A stretch of DNA of 64,000 bases from contig NC_080075.1 of NCBI RefSeq assembly GCF_949987535.1, forward strand, positions 45,133,536-45,197,535, given 5' to 3'. The translations under genes and the position numbers were made by a program. This document shows positions 34,596-47,600 of the stretch, piece by piece. Position 1 is the first letter of the stretch. Every line of letters begins with the position of its first letter. The notes under the pieces were generated by a model that saw only the letters and a program-made list of their open reading frames with translations, ran no database searches and was not told where the DNA came from. This DNA comes from Balaenoptera acutorostrata. Lineage: Eukaryota; Chordata; Mammalia; Artiodactyla; Balaenopteridae.

Positions 34596-35525
34596 CTTAT
34601 CTCTTATGTTTTTGATGATAGCCATCCTAAGGGGTGTGAGGTGATATCTCGTGATTTGACTTGCATTTCCTTGATAACTGGTGATGTTGAGCAGCTTTTT
34701 GTATAATTGTTGGCCATTCGTATGTCTTCTTTGGGAAAAAATGTCTATTCAATTTCTTTGCCCATTTTTAATCAGATTGAGTTGTTGAGTTGAGTTGTTT
34801 GCTGTTGAGTTGTTTGAGTTCCTTATATATTTTGAATATTAACCCCTTGTCAGATACATGATTTGCAAATATTTTTCCTCATTCCATAGGTTGCCATCTT
34901 ATTTTGTTGGTTGTTACTTTTGCTGTGCAGAAGTTTTTTAGTTTCATGTAGTCCCACTTACTGATTTTTGCTTTTGTTGTTTGTGCTTTTGGTGTTATGT
35001 CCAAAGAATCATTGCCAAGACTAATGTCAAGGAACTTTTTTATCTGTTTTCTTCTAGGAATTTTATGGTTTCGGGTCTTATGTTTATATATTTAATCAAT
35101 TTTAAGTTAGTTTTCGTGAGTGGTATAAGTTAGGAATCCAATTTCATTCTTCTACATATGATTATCCAATTTTCCCAGCACCATGTATTGAAGAGACTGT
35201 CCTTTCCCCAGTGAGTGTTCTTTGGTCCCTTGTCAAATATTAGTTGAGTATATATGAAAGGTTTATTTGGGGGCTCTTGAATCTGTTCTATTGTTCTGTG
35301 TGTCTGTTTTTGTGCTAGTACCATACTGTTTTGATTGTTGTAGCTTTGTAGTGTAGTTTGAAATCAGTGTGATACCTCCAGCTTTGTTCTTGTTTCTCAG
35401 GATCACTTTGGCTATTCAGGATCTTTTGTGATTCTATATGAATTTTGGGATTCTGTTTCTTTATTGAAATAAAGAAATTAAAGCATTTTCATGAAAAATG
35501 CTATTGAAAGTTTGATAGGGATTTC
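34596..35525 (-). mobile_element. Old L1 ORF2 end (right part, host of the younger L1)
   Basis: Continues the 28736-29548 element: gatagccatcctaaggggtg, ttcaatttctttgcccattt, gttgccatcttattttgttg and ttcccagcaccatgtattga. A short frame at 35130-35324 still shows [15 protein letters not shown]. Confidence 0.88.
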
Positions 35526-36320
35526 ATTTTTCCAAAGAGGATATACAAACGGCCAGTAAGCCCCCCAGAAAGTCAATATCATCAGTCATCAGCAAAATGC
35601 ACATTAAAAACCAGAGATACCACTTTACATCTATTGGGATGGTCAGAAAAAAAAAAAATAAGACGGGCAATTTAACAAGTGATGACAAGAATTTGAAGAA
35701 ATTAGAATGCTCACATATTGCTGGTGAGATTGTAAAATGATGCTGCCTTTTGGGAAAACAGTTTGTCAGTTTCTCAAAATGTTGAACATAGAATTACCAT
35801 GTGATCCAGTAATGCAACTCCTAGGTATATACCCAAGAGAAATGAAACATATACCAACACAAAAACTTGTGCATAAATGTTCATAACAACATTATCATAA
35901 GAGCCAAACAAAACTAAAAGCAATCCAAATGTCCATCAACTGGTTCATCAATGCAATGGAATATCATTCTGCAATAAAATAAAGGAATGAGGGATACGTG
36001 TTGCAGCAAAGATGAATCTTGAACACATTATGCTAAGTGAAAGCAGCCAGTTAAAAGGACCACATATTGTATTACTCAGTTTATATTAAATGTCCAGAAT
36101 AAACAGATTAAACAGACAGAAAGTAAATTTGTGATTGTTGGGGGTTGAGTTTAGGGGACAATGGAGAGTGACTGCTAATGGGGTGCTGAAAGTGTTCTAA
36201 AATTAGAAAATGCTGAATATTGTACAAATCTGGGAACGTACTAAAACACACTTAATTGTGCACTTAAAAATGGTGAATTTTATGATAGTTAAACTATAAT
36301 TCAATAATTGTATTATTTTA
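35526..36320 (+). mobile_element. Old L1 ORF2 end and 3' UTR
   Basis: Sense-strand L1 phrases: aaatgcacattaaaaaccag, gatgacaagaatttgaagaa, gtgatccagtaatgcaactc, tccaaatgtccatcaactgg and caatggaatatcattctgca, ending in gcacttaaaaatggtgaatt. It lies tail to tail with the minus-strand L1 at its left. Confidence 0.85.
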
Positions 36321-36413
36321 AAAAGAACTAAAAATTACCAAATACCCTTCACCTATATTCTGCAAATTAATGGTACATTTCCCCAATTTGCTTCATCATT
36401 CCCCCTCATATAT

Positions 36414-36462
36414 CTATAGGTATAGATATAAATATATAGATATATAGATATAGGTATAGAGT
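36414..36462. repeat. (TATAGA)-like simple repeat
   Basis: Irregular tatagata/tataggta units. Confidence 0.8.
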
Positions 36463-36607
36463 CTCCCATTACTGGTGATGTTAACTTTGATCATTTGATC
36501 ATAGGTTTCTCCACTCTAAGGTTACTGTTTTTACCCTTTGTACTTAAGAAATGTCCCACTTTTTTCATTATGACCTCACCTCCTTAGGTTTAGCTTGGAG
36601 ATAGATA

Positions 36608-36650
36608 TCTCTCCCTCTCCCTCCCTCTCTCTCTCTCTTTCTCTCTGTCT
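36608..36650. repeat. (CT)n / CCCT-rich simple repeat
   Basis: Pyrimidine run of ctccctct and ctctctct units. Confidence 0.9.
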
Positions 36651-36697
36651 ATGTGTATATATAATTTTTTTTAATAGCATAAGAAGTTAGACCAAGG

Positions 36698-36700
<3 letters not shown>

Positions 36701-36728
<28 letters not shown>

Positions 36729-36747
36729 CTGTGTGTGTGTGTGTGTT
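36701..36747. repeat. (GT)n microsatellite
   Basis: GT run with one tct interruption. Confidence 0.96.
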
Positions 36748-37060
36748 GGTAGGGAGGATTAGGGGATAGTTGTGAAAATAAAGGAGATTAAAAACTAAGT
36801 GTCCAAACATAAATGTCCTTATTTTGATTAATTTAAACCTTTACTAAATTGGATTTCATATGACTCTCACATCTGAGAAAATGAGTTACAGTAACTTTGG
36901 ATTTTAACACTTAAAAAATTAATGAGAAATATAAAACTGAATAATTGATACCATGGAATTAAAAATTGAAGCCAATATCTTTTTTAACTTGAGTTCTACA
37001 GGTTTTCTTTTATTAAACTCAATATTTATGCTTCTTAAATAGTGTGTTACTTCCTAGGTT

Positions 37061-37063
<3 letters not shown>

Positions 37064-37092
<29 letters not shown>
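37064..37092. repeat. (CA)n microsatellite
   Basis: Uninterrupted AC run. Confidence 0.96.
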
Positions 37093-37097
<5 letters not shown>

Positions 37098-37914
37098 GTT
37101 AGAAAAGATTATGTCATATAACATTTTATCTACCTATCTACCTCTACATATATTTACTGAAAGCTGAAATGTAATCATCAGAATGTACAGAAGTACATTG
37201 GTGTGGTCATCTGGTGTTTTAAATGATTGATAACTAAGTGTACAGCTAACCACTGTACCAAATCTAGACCTTAATGTACCTCAAAGTTTCCATAGCTGTG
37301 GAAATATGTGGGATGGACAAGGACCAATAGCAAGACCATCATTAAAGGCACTTTGATCCTCATTCTTGTGATTTGCTCACTGACAAAGGACTCTCATCTC
37401 ATGAGGACCCAATTTTTAAGGATTTCCAGGAAAAAGAATGTCCAGATGGTTTTCTGTAATCTGTGAAATAAGTAGGCTAAAATTATGCTGTATTTCACAG
37501 AAGTTTTGCTGTCTTTGAGGTGAAGTTCATCCAGCAGAAAGAATCACATGTTTCGCTCAGAGCTTAATTCAGAGAGAATAAAACTCCTCAAAGCAACTCC
37601 TTAAAGTTTTTTTTTTTTATTCAACCTGAGCTCTCTATATACTTTAAATATCCATAACCTACCAAATGAAAATCTCATTTTGAAGTGATTTTCCTACCAA
37701 GTGGATAATTGCTTTAGGTTCAAACTCAGTGTTTCTATGTATACATCGGAATGCTTTCTGAGCCTATTAAGATCCATACAGAACAACGCTGCCTTAGAAT
37801 ATGTCCTTTTTTATGATAATGAGAATCTCACTTTATATGTATATGGGTCTATATCTGAATTTTTATCTCCAGCTGTATCTCCACCTGTATGTCCTTCACA
37901 GTGACTGTGAAGGT

Positions 37915-38070
37915 AAGATCCATTATTCACATTTTACCTTATTTATCCCTATTTTAGAAATTCAGAAACTGTGACTCAGTGAACATATTTCTAATTTTGC
38001 TAGAAGAGAAGTCCAGGTCTTGCAATACTCTTTCTGTTATACAGTACTGTTGCTCCACCTCTTAATGAGT
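37915..38070 (-). mobile_element. MIR SINE, decayed
   Basis: cattattcacattttacctt, ttagaaattcagaaactgtg and agaagagaagtccaggtctt follow the reverse MIR core in order. Confidence 0.5.
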
Positions 38071-38964
38071 GGGATGATTTTGAACACCCAGGAACAATGT
38101 GTAGGTGTATTTATTTTAGATGAAGCACAATATCTGTCTTGTGAGCAGGTATAGTATGTGGTCCCTCATTGTTCCAACTCTGAATTCTCCAATTATGTAA
38201 GTCAAGGTTCCTAGATGTGTTTACTAAAATGTTTGCTGTATTTTAATATATGTTATATTTTGCATAAAAATTTGGTAGTGGAGATGGCAAGACAGTCTTA
38301 TAAAGCAAATAGTTCCTATGAACTATAAATCTAGATAAATGACCACTAGATAAATGAGGTTTCATATATATGTCAGTGGTTAGAATTTGTGTGTGATTGG
38401 GTTAATATCAGTAGGCTAAGCGTTGGTACTATTTTGTGGATTGGTTTTTAATATTTAATAATTCATATTTAAAATCAGTTAAAATAATCAATCATCAATA
38501 AGTCATCAATAAGTCCCTAATTCTCTACACTTTAAACAGTTTAAAGGATTTCAAAGAAATTGTAGTCAACCTGCTTCACTTTGCTGATCTTATTGATATG
38601 TTAGCCTCTTTGATATTTGATTTATACTTTTTATTCAGACTGCCTCATGTTTTTGAGCTAATAGTAAAGCTTTACTATTTTTGTTGTGGACATGTAGAGG
38701 AGCTCACATAATTCTTAGTAGTTGAAATGGCACCCTGAACTTGAAAACATAAAACCCATAGGGGTGCAGTTTGGACTCAAACTCTATGCTGTTCAAAATG
38801 TAAGAAAGGCATGCTGAATTCAACTCATTTCAAAGTTATTTGAAAATAATTCTTATGTCCATTTTTTGTGGATTAATTAAAACTATATTTTCCCCCTGAG
38901 AGTCTATGAAATAGTTTACCTTCAAAAATAAAAATGAAACAGAATATTCTGAATGTCTTACATG

Positions 38965-39045
38965 GAAGTCCTATGAGGGCAGGGTGATGGATGTCATAAT
39001 CTCTTATTTTCAGTGCCTGACATATAGCAAGTATTCAATACTTAT
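38965..39045 (+). mobile_element. L2/MIR 3'-end fragment
   Basis: ctatgagggcagggtgatgg and cagtgcctgacatatagcaa are the L2 3'-end phrases. Confidence 0.6.
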
Positions 39046-39519
39046 ATTCTAGACGAAGGACTGTTTGAGTGAACAAGCTCTTTCTGGTAGTGTGCAGACC
39101 AAATTTGGGAATGGGGATCGGAGACTGAGTACAGTGGGAATGTGGATCATTAAAGGACCATTTTGATTAATTCTGTAGATCCCATGTAACTAGGCAAGTC
39201 TGAAGACTTTACTTGATTTTAACCATTCAGTTCTTTCTGAACTTCTTACTGCCTGCAGTGTACAAATGGCATGAGTTAATTTCTTTCTGTCACAAGATTT
39301 CTCAGGATGGTTCATAGCTCTACTGGTCATTTTTCTATAATACTTTCTAGAGTATCACATTATCTTTTGACAGATTGGTAATTAACCTAGGTCTTCATTA
39401 GATAGAGAGGAAAATATATGGATTTAAAACATTCTTAATAATAAGATGATACATTCCTAATCAAACTGGGATCTAATATATTAGTGATAAGTATTATAGG
39501 GCTTACTAATTTAATTTAC

Positions 39520-39590
39520 ATTCATTCATCCAACAAATATCATTCACAGTTCCAGGCACCTTATTATGTATGTGCTAAATAATGTTTACT
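39520..39590 (-). mobile_element. Short L2 3'-end fragment
   Basis: cattcattcatccaacaaat and agttccaggcaccttattat match the reverse L2 end. Confidence 0.55.
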
Positions 39591-39839
39591 GGAGTATTCC
39601 AGTGATGTTTTGATACATTATCATTTCTTGATCTGTTGGAAATAAGGTTGAATTCAGCTTGATGTAAGTGTATCTATACTTGTTGTTAACCTGTTAAAGG
39701 TAGGCATTTAAAATTCTTCGACATCTTTATTAGATAATAAATAGGTAAATCGGTAAGTAGCTTTTAATTGATAGATTGACAGATGCCTTCTATTTTAGGT
39801 TTTAAAATAAATTGCATTAGATAGGATGAGCTATGTTAT

Positions 39840-40320
39840 ACTGAAGAAACAAACTCAGTAGCTTAAAGTAATGTGATAGATTATATTATTATTTCCAAGT
39901 ATTTTCTCTTCTTCCAGTCACACGATCGTAACATTCCTGTTGATTCTCATGAGACTTGCTGTGTTTCCTGGTGGGATAATGTATATCCCTAACCTTTTGA
40001 TGTGAGACTAGGCCATCTGTCTTGCTTTTTCCAATGGAATTTGAATGGGTTTGATGTATACCACATTCAGACACTTCAGTGGCCATTGTGTAGTTCCATT
40101 CTGGCTCTTTTCTCCTAAGCATTAGGTCAAGACAGGGGCTCCTAAGTCTACATCCTGGGAAGGAGAATACACATAGAATAGAGATTCAGAGGTGTGGCTG
40201 ACCCATAGCCATCATGTAAATGAGAGAGAAATAAATGTTCGTTACTGTAAACCACTACAATATGGAGTCATTTGTTTCTGCAGCCTTATCTAACAAAAAC
40301 TGACTAATACCATCAGCAAA
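39840..40320. repeat. Ancient interspersed repeat, probably LTR-type, not assigned
   Basis: The 3' part agagaaataaatgttcgtta, gtaaaccactacaatatgga and ctaacaaaaactgactaata follows a widespread mammalian repeat end. I cannot name the family with confidence. Confidence 0.5.
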
Positions 40321-40909
40321 GTTATTTCTCACACATTATATATGTCCATCTTCAAGTCCAGTCTACATACTCTGTGCTGTGTTCTTCATTGTCCTCCCTC
40401 CCTCCAACTCTCACAGAGCTTACAGCATCAGAAACATTGCCAGTTGAAGGAGCAGAGGGAAAGCAACATGCTAAATCATGCTTTAGCAGTTCATGTCTTC
40501 CTTCTGGAAGGGACACACATCAAATTTGCTCACATTTCAGTGGCCAAAGCAAGTCACATAGCTTAGCTTAATTAAAGGAAGGGAAAGGAAGAGAACTGGC
40601 AAAACTGGTGAACAGTGAAATGATTACCACATAAACTAACAATCCACAATTTAAAGTTCCTTTCAGAACTGATTGAGTGGATCAGTCTCTGCAAAGAACT
40701 CAGGTCTGGCTTTGGAACATTCTCTCAGAAAAGACCTTGATACACGGAATTGACAGAACAAATACAGAATATAATAGGACTGAAGCGAGCAAAGAAAACT
40801 AAATTACACTTGCAAGTTGAGTGATTCAATAACATATAAATTGATATTTAAGGACAAAAGCTAAGACCAGTCGTATCCATTAGTTCGTAATACATTTTTG
40901 TAATGATGG

Positions 40910-41080
40910 AAATGTTCTATTTCTGCACCGTCCATTATGGTAGTCACCATCAATGTGTGACTACTGAGCCCTTGAAATGTGGATAGTGCAAATGAGGAAT
41001 TGACTTTTAATTTTTAAAAATTTAAACTAATTTACATTTAAATAGCCTAAAGTGACTATTTTATTAGACAGTTCATGTTC
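40910..41080. mobile_element. MITE-like DNA element, family uncertain
   Basis: gtgtgactactgagcccttg, aaatgtggatagtgcaaatg and a later aaatagcctaaagtgactat suggest a short palindromic repeat of the kind common in mammals. Confidence 0.4.
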
Positions 41081-41790
41081 AGAAAAACAAATCCATGTCT
41101 TCGGAAAAAGTTGTTTCATCTGTTCTCAGGTTTGTCTTAGAAAAGCATCCAAAATATAGCTTTGTCCATTTTAAATGGTTTTCCCTCTTCATGGATACAA
41201 GATTTTCCAAAGATTTGGGTCTGCCTGCCACTATCTTTACAGCAATCTGAAATATACTGAGATGGTCTTTGGAGAGCAGTCATGGACATAAGATTTTACT
41301 CTGGAGAAACATGTCTTACGGAGCCTGACATATTTCATGGTAAAGAGAATGAGTATGAGTCTCCTTAGAAAATTTTCTGTAATGTCAAGTTAAAAGGAAG
41401 ACAATAGGCCTCATTTATAGACTGTTGATTATTTGCTTTGCTGTCTTTCCTAAACTCCTGATATGAATATAGAAGCGGTACCTGACATCTTTGTGTTGGA
41501 TAGTGAATAAGTATCTTAGACTTACTATATCTAAAACCAAAATCTTTATTTTCTTCCCAATTTTTACCTGCCTCAGCATTACCCACCTTAAAAAAATTTA
41601 CTCAATTATAAATGCAAAAAAAATTGAAGTTATTCTTAATTCCATTTTCTCTCTCACAACCAGCAAATACTATTCCTCAAAATATATTTTAAAAAATCCA
41701 AGTTCTCATCGTACCCTCCACTGCTACATCCTAAATTATAACACCATCACCTGCCTCCTGGATGGCAGTGATGCTTGATCCCTTAATCCT
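41080..41790. other. Unique sequence, nothing recognised
   Basis: AT-rich. The short frames here (41365-41586, 41491-41778) show no recognisable domain. Confidence 0.4.
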
Positions 41791-42385
41791 AATGGTCTCT
41801 CTGTTTCCTTGTTATCTTTTCCCTGAGGGAAAAAAAAGTAAACCTTTTAAAACATAATACAAATCCATCACTTCCCTGAACTAACCCATGAAAGGCCTAC
41901 AAGGCCCTTATTACTTGGCTTCTGACTGTCCCTCTCTGCCTAGTTAAATAAGCTTCTTTGCTCTTTCTTGAACACATCAAACAACTTCCCACCTCAGGCT
42001 TTTTGCACTTGCTGTTTCTTCTGCTCTGAATGCTTTTCCATCAAACATCTGTAGGGCTTGCTTCTTCTCTTTATTCAAGATTCTGCTTAAAAGCGTCTCT
42101 TCAGAGAGGCCTTCTCTGACCACATTATCTAAAATCAACCTATTCTCTGTCTTCTCACTTTAGTTTATTTTCTACTAATTCCTGTTTGACTCTATATTGT
42201 ACATTAATGTTTAGATTTATGTTTGTTTGTTTGCTTTAATCAATTGTATTCTCCCACTGGAATGTAAGCATGATAAGGTGAGGCACTTTGTCTTATTTAT
42301 AGTTGCATCCCCATTTCCTAAAATAAGGCAGGACATAGAGCAGAGGCTAAATAAATACTTGTTGAATGAATAAATGGATTCTGAA
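41790..42385 (+). mobile_element. L2 LINE, 3' part
   Basis: Sense L2 3' end in order: cacctcaggctttttgcact, tgctgtttcttctgctctga, agaggccttctctgaccaca, actggaatgtaagcatgata and aaataaatacttgttgaatg. Confidence 0.88.
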
Positions 42386-43289
42386 TAATTGTGAAAGCAT
42401 TAATTATACTCTTTGGGAAAAGGATTTTGAGATTTGAAAGCAATTTGCCTTACATGGAGTCCATTAAGGAATCACTGGTTGAGTGATGTCAGCAACGTGG
42501 TGGAGTGAAAAGCTTCCTTTCTCTATCTCCTTCAATCTACGACTAGTAAAATATATATAACTTAACAGAGGTACCCTGCCCAACCAGGGAGCTGGAGAAT
42601 TCCACACATTAGTACATCTAAAAGTGGGTGAATTGGAACACATAGAGGAAACAGAACTGAGGGAACAACAGAGTCAGTGCCTGCAGTCCTGGCCCTGAGA
42701 CCACAGCAGCTGAGCCCGCAGCTTCAGAGAACCCAGTAGCAGCAGAGGAAGTGGTGTACTGGGCTTTGGTCTCCTGACCACAGCAGCACCCATGACCATA
42801 GGTAACCGGGCAGCAGTGGCAGAGGGGCCTGGGACCCCACCTCCCCACCCTGTCCTTCCTCTTCCCTCAAGGCTACAGTGCCTGTGACTCAAGGGATCCC
42901 AGGTGTGAGGAGAGAGCCCACCATCCCAGTAATGACAGAGACTCTGGCAGAAACAAGGCAGCAAGACCCCTGGAGGCACAGGAAGCAGTAACAAAGGCTT
43001 GGAGCCATACTTTTGCAGAGATGATGGAAGCTGGAAAGTGCTAACTCTCAAGTGTAACCAGAGACAGCTCAGGTAAGAGAAACAAAAACTTGTGTTATAA
43101 TACCACCTATAGGAAAACAGATGAAAGGACTCTAACTTCTAACCTGTCATTAACTTCATATGCACCAGTGGAAGACCAATTCATCAAGCACCGTGAAGAA
43201 CCACAGTAAGACTAGTCCACATAAAGAAAATGACAGTTCTCCAGAAACCAAACTTGAAGTCATGGAATACTGCTATCTAACTGATAGAG

Positions 43290-44110
43290 AATTCACAATA
43301 TCTTCTTGAAGAAACTCAGCGAGCTACAAGGAAATTTAGGAAGGCAGTTTAATGAGCTCAGGAATAAAATTAATGAAGAGAAGGAATATTTTAATAAAGA
43401 GATTGAAACTCTAAAAGAAACAAAAACAAATTCTGAAGCTGAAGAATTCAATAAATGAGATGAAGAATGCATTAGAAAGCATTGGAAATAGAGCAGACTA
43501 CAGAAGAGAAGCATTGGAAATAGAGCAGACCATGGAAGAGAGGATTAGTGAGCTTGAAGATAGAAATCTAGAAATGATATAAATAGAAGGGGAAAGACAA
43601 ATAAGATGTTAAAAAATGAGGAAGTTCTATGAGAGCTATTCACCTCTTTTAGGAAAGGCAACATTAGGTTGTTGGGTATCCCAGAAGAAGAAGAGAGGGA
43701 GAAGGGAGCAGAGAGTTTTTTCAAAGAAATAATAGCTGAGAACTATCCAAGCCTGGGGAAGGAACTGGACATCCAAGTCCATGAGGCTAAGAGAACAACT
43801 AATTACCTCAATGTAAAAAGACCTTCTCCAAGACACATTATCCTAAAATTGTCAGAAGTCAATGACAAAGAAAGAATTTTTAAAGGCAGCCAGAGGAAAT
43901 ATGATGGTGACCTACAAAGGAGTCTCCATTAGACTATCAGCAGATTTCTCAGCAGTAACCCTACAGGCCAGGAGGAAGTGGAATAACACTTTCAAAATAC
44001 TGAAATATAAAAACTGTCACCCGAGAATAGTCTCTCCAGCAAAGTTACCATTCAGATATGATGGAGAAATAAAGACTTCCCCGAACAAACAAAGTCTGAG
44101 GGAGTTATAA
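43290..44110 (+). pseudogene. L1 ORF1p, decayed copy
   Basis: Coiled-coil-coding part at about 43300-43580 (with a near repeat of agcattggaaatagagcaga). The RRM-like part at 43669-43932 reads LGIPEEEEREKGAESFFKEI and PSPRHIILKLSEVNDKER. The C-terminal domain lies in another frame (43862-44110: GVSIRLSADFSAVTLQA, FRYDGEIKTSPNKQ). Stops and frameshifts throughout. Confidence 0.85.
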
Positions 44111-44649
44111 ACACTACACCTGCCTTATAAGAAATGTTGAAAGGAGCTCTTTTACTAGAAAAAAAGGCAAAAGCTACACAAAATTTTGAGTGAAAATTGC
44201 AACTCTTTGTCAGAATGGGTTTTAAACTTTATTATAGCATAAAGGTTAAAGGGGGGGAAAAAAAGAAAGCAGAAAAATAACTGTAGCAATTGCAGTTTTT
44301 TATCAAACTCAGACCATAAAAAGAAATAATTTGAAACAACAAATACATAAAAGGGGAAAAGGAAAAGGATGGAACTTATTTGGTAAATGTAGGTAAGATG
44401 CTATCAGCAGAAAAAGGACTATTTTATATGAGGTGTTTTATACAAACCTTAGGGTAACCACATAAAAAAAGGGGAAACTGAGAAAAATATCAGAGAAAAC
44501 CACCAAACCAAAATGGCAGACAGAAATATAAGGAAAAATAGTGGAGCTATAGAGCAACCAGAAAATAAAAGGTAGAATAGCTGTAATAAGTTGTCATCAA
44601 TCAATAATAACCCTAAATGTAAATGTATTAAATTTATCAGTCAAAAGAT

Positions 44650-47600
44650 ACAGAGTGTGGGTGGATGGATTGAAAAACAAGACCCAACTGTATTCTGCCT
44701 CTAAAAGACACACCTCAGCTCTGAAGACAAACATAGGCTGAAAGGGATGGAAGAGATGGAAGGTGATATTCTAAGCATACTTATATCAGACAAAATACAC
44801 TTCAAGCCAAAAAAGATAACGAGCCATTATGGACAATATATAAATGTGTCAATTCATCAAGAAGACCTAACAGTGGTTAACATATATTCACCTTTTCATA
44901 AGAACATGAAAATGTATAAAATAATTATTAGCGGACTTAAAGGGAGAAATTGACAACAGCACAATAATAGTAAGGGACTTTAACAGCCCACTTATATCAG
45001 TGGATAGATCATCCAACCAGAAAGTCAACAAGGAAACAGTGGCCTTAAATGAAACATTAGACCAGATGGATTTGATAGTTTTATATCGGACATTCCATCT
45101 AAATGCAGCAGAATACACATTCTTCTCAAGTGCACATGGAATTTTCTCAAGGATAGACCATAGGTTGGGACACAAAACAAGTCTCAAAAATTTAAGAAGA
45201 TTGTGATCAGATTAAACATATTTTCTGGTCAAAATGGTATGAATCTAGAAATCAACTACAAGAAGAAAATTGAAAAAATCACAAATATGTAGAGACTGAA
45301 CAACATGCCACTGAACAACTATGGGGTGAATGAAGAAATCAGAGCAATAAAAAGTTACCTGAAAGCAAATGAAAATGAGAATGCAGTATACCAAAATCTA
45401 TGAGATATAGCAAAAGCGGTACTAAGAGGGAAGTTTATAGCAATACAGGCCTATTTCAAGAAACAAGAAAAATCTCAAATAAATAAACTAACCTTACACC
45501 TAAAGTAACAAGAAAAAGAAGAACAAATTAAGCTCAAAGTTAGTAGAAGGAAGGAAACAATAAAGATCAGAGCAGAAATAAATAACATAGAGACTAAAAA
45601 GATAATAGAAAAGATCAATGAATCTAATAGCTGGTTCTTTGAAAAGATAAAAAAATTGACAAATTGTTAGCTAGCCTCACTAAAAACAGAGAAGGGCCTG
45701 ATAAATAAAATCAGAAATGAAGGAGGAAAAGTAACAATGGATAACACAGAAATACAGAGGATTATAAGAATATTGTAAACAGCTATATATCAACAAATTG
45801 GACAACTTAGAAGAAATGGACAGATTCTTAGAATCATACAATCTTTTAGGACTGAATCATGAAGAAATAGGAATTCTGAATAGAACAATCACTAGTACAG
45901 AGATTCAGACAGTAATCAAAAAGCTCCCCAGAAGCAAAATTGCAGTACGAGACAGCTTCACAGGTGAATTCTACCAAACATTCAAAGAAGATTTAATACC
46001 TATCCTTCTCAAATTATCCCCCAAAATTGAAGAGGTCGAACAAACACTTCCTAACTCATTTTCTGAAGCCAGAATCACCCTGATATCAGACACATTACAA
46101 AAAAAGAAAATTGTAGGCCAATATTTCTGATGAATATAGATGCAAAAATCCTAATTATTATATTAGCAAATAGAATTCAACAGTACATCATGACCAAGTG
46201 GGATTTATTCCAGGGATGAAAAGATGGTTCAAAATCCACAAATCAATCAACGTGATATATACCACATTAACAAATGAAGGATAAAAACGTATGATCATCT
46301 CAATAGATGCAGTAAAAGCATTTGACAAGATTCAACACTTATTTATGATTAAAAACTATCAATAAAGTAGGTATAGAGGAGATGTACCTCCACATAGTAA
46401 AGGCCATATATGACAAACCCACATCTAACATACTCAACGGTGCAAAATTGAAAGCTATCCTTCTAAGATCAGGAACAAGACAAGGATGCCCACTCTCGCC
46501 ACCCTTATTCAACATAGTATTGGAAGTCCTAGCCAGTGCAGTTAGTCAATAAAAAGGAATAAAAGGGACGTAAACTTGGAAAGGAATAAGTAAAACTGTC
46601 ACTATTTGCAAAACTATTAGAAAAAATATACAAATAAAGTTGCAAAATACAAAACCAGTATACAGAAATTTGTTGCGTTTCTATATGCTAACAATGAGCA
46701 AGCAAAAAGAGATTTAAGAAAACAATCCCATATACCAATCACAATAAAAAGAATAATATACCTAGGAATATATTTAATCAAGGACGTGAAAGACCTGTAC
46801 ACTGAAAACTTACTGAAAGAAATCAAAGAATTCACAAAGAAATGAAAGATATTCCACATTTATGGATTGGAAGAATTAACATTGTCAGATGTCCATATTA
46901 CCTAAGGCAATCTACAGATTCAGTGCAATCCCTATCAAAATCCCAACAACATGTTTCACAGAAATAGAACAAAATATTCTAAAATTTAAATGGAACCACA
47001 AAAGAACCTGAATAGCCAAAGCAATCCTGAAAAAAAGAACAAAAGTGGGGCATGATGCTCTCTTATGTGAAACTGTATCACAAAGACATAGTAATCACAA
47101 CAGCATGGTTTGGGCAATAAAACAGATACATAGATCAATGGAACAGAATTGAGATCCTGGAAATAAACCCATGTTTATATGTACAATTAATTTATGACAA
47201 AGGAACAAGGAGCGTACAATGGAGAAAGGATACTCTTTCCAAAAAATGGTTCTGGGAAAACTGGACAGCCACATACAAAAAAATGAAACTAGACCACTAT
47301 CTCACACCATCCACAAAAATTAAATGAAAATGGATTAAAGACTTGAATGTAAAACCTGAAACCATAAAACTCCTAGAAGAAAAAAACATAGGCAGTGTGC
47401 TCTTTGACATCAGTCTTAGCAATATTTTTCTAGATGTGTCTCCACAGGCAAGGGATACAAAAGCAAAAATAAACAAATGGGATTACATCAAACTAAAAAG
47501 CTTATGCACAGCAAAGGAAACCACCAGTGAAACAAACAAACAAAAAACCTACTAAATGAGAGAAGATATTTGAAAATGATATGTCCCATAAGGGGTTAAT

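Larger units (their letters stand above)
37093..39830. other. Mostly unique AT-rich sequence
   Basis: No gene recognised. Only small MIR/L2 pieces stand out. The 67-codon frame at 37701-37904 has no protein family I know. Confidence 0.4.

Noticed and set aside
35400..35640. Twin-priming inversion joining the two opposed L1 parts
   Set aside because: Both arms cover the same ORF2-end region, whereas a twin-primed inversion gives complementary, adjacent parts. Two separate insertions fit better.
36701..37092. Tandem arrays as a possible CRISPR or satellite
   Set aside because: They are plain dinucleotide microsatellites without spacers or longer units.
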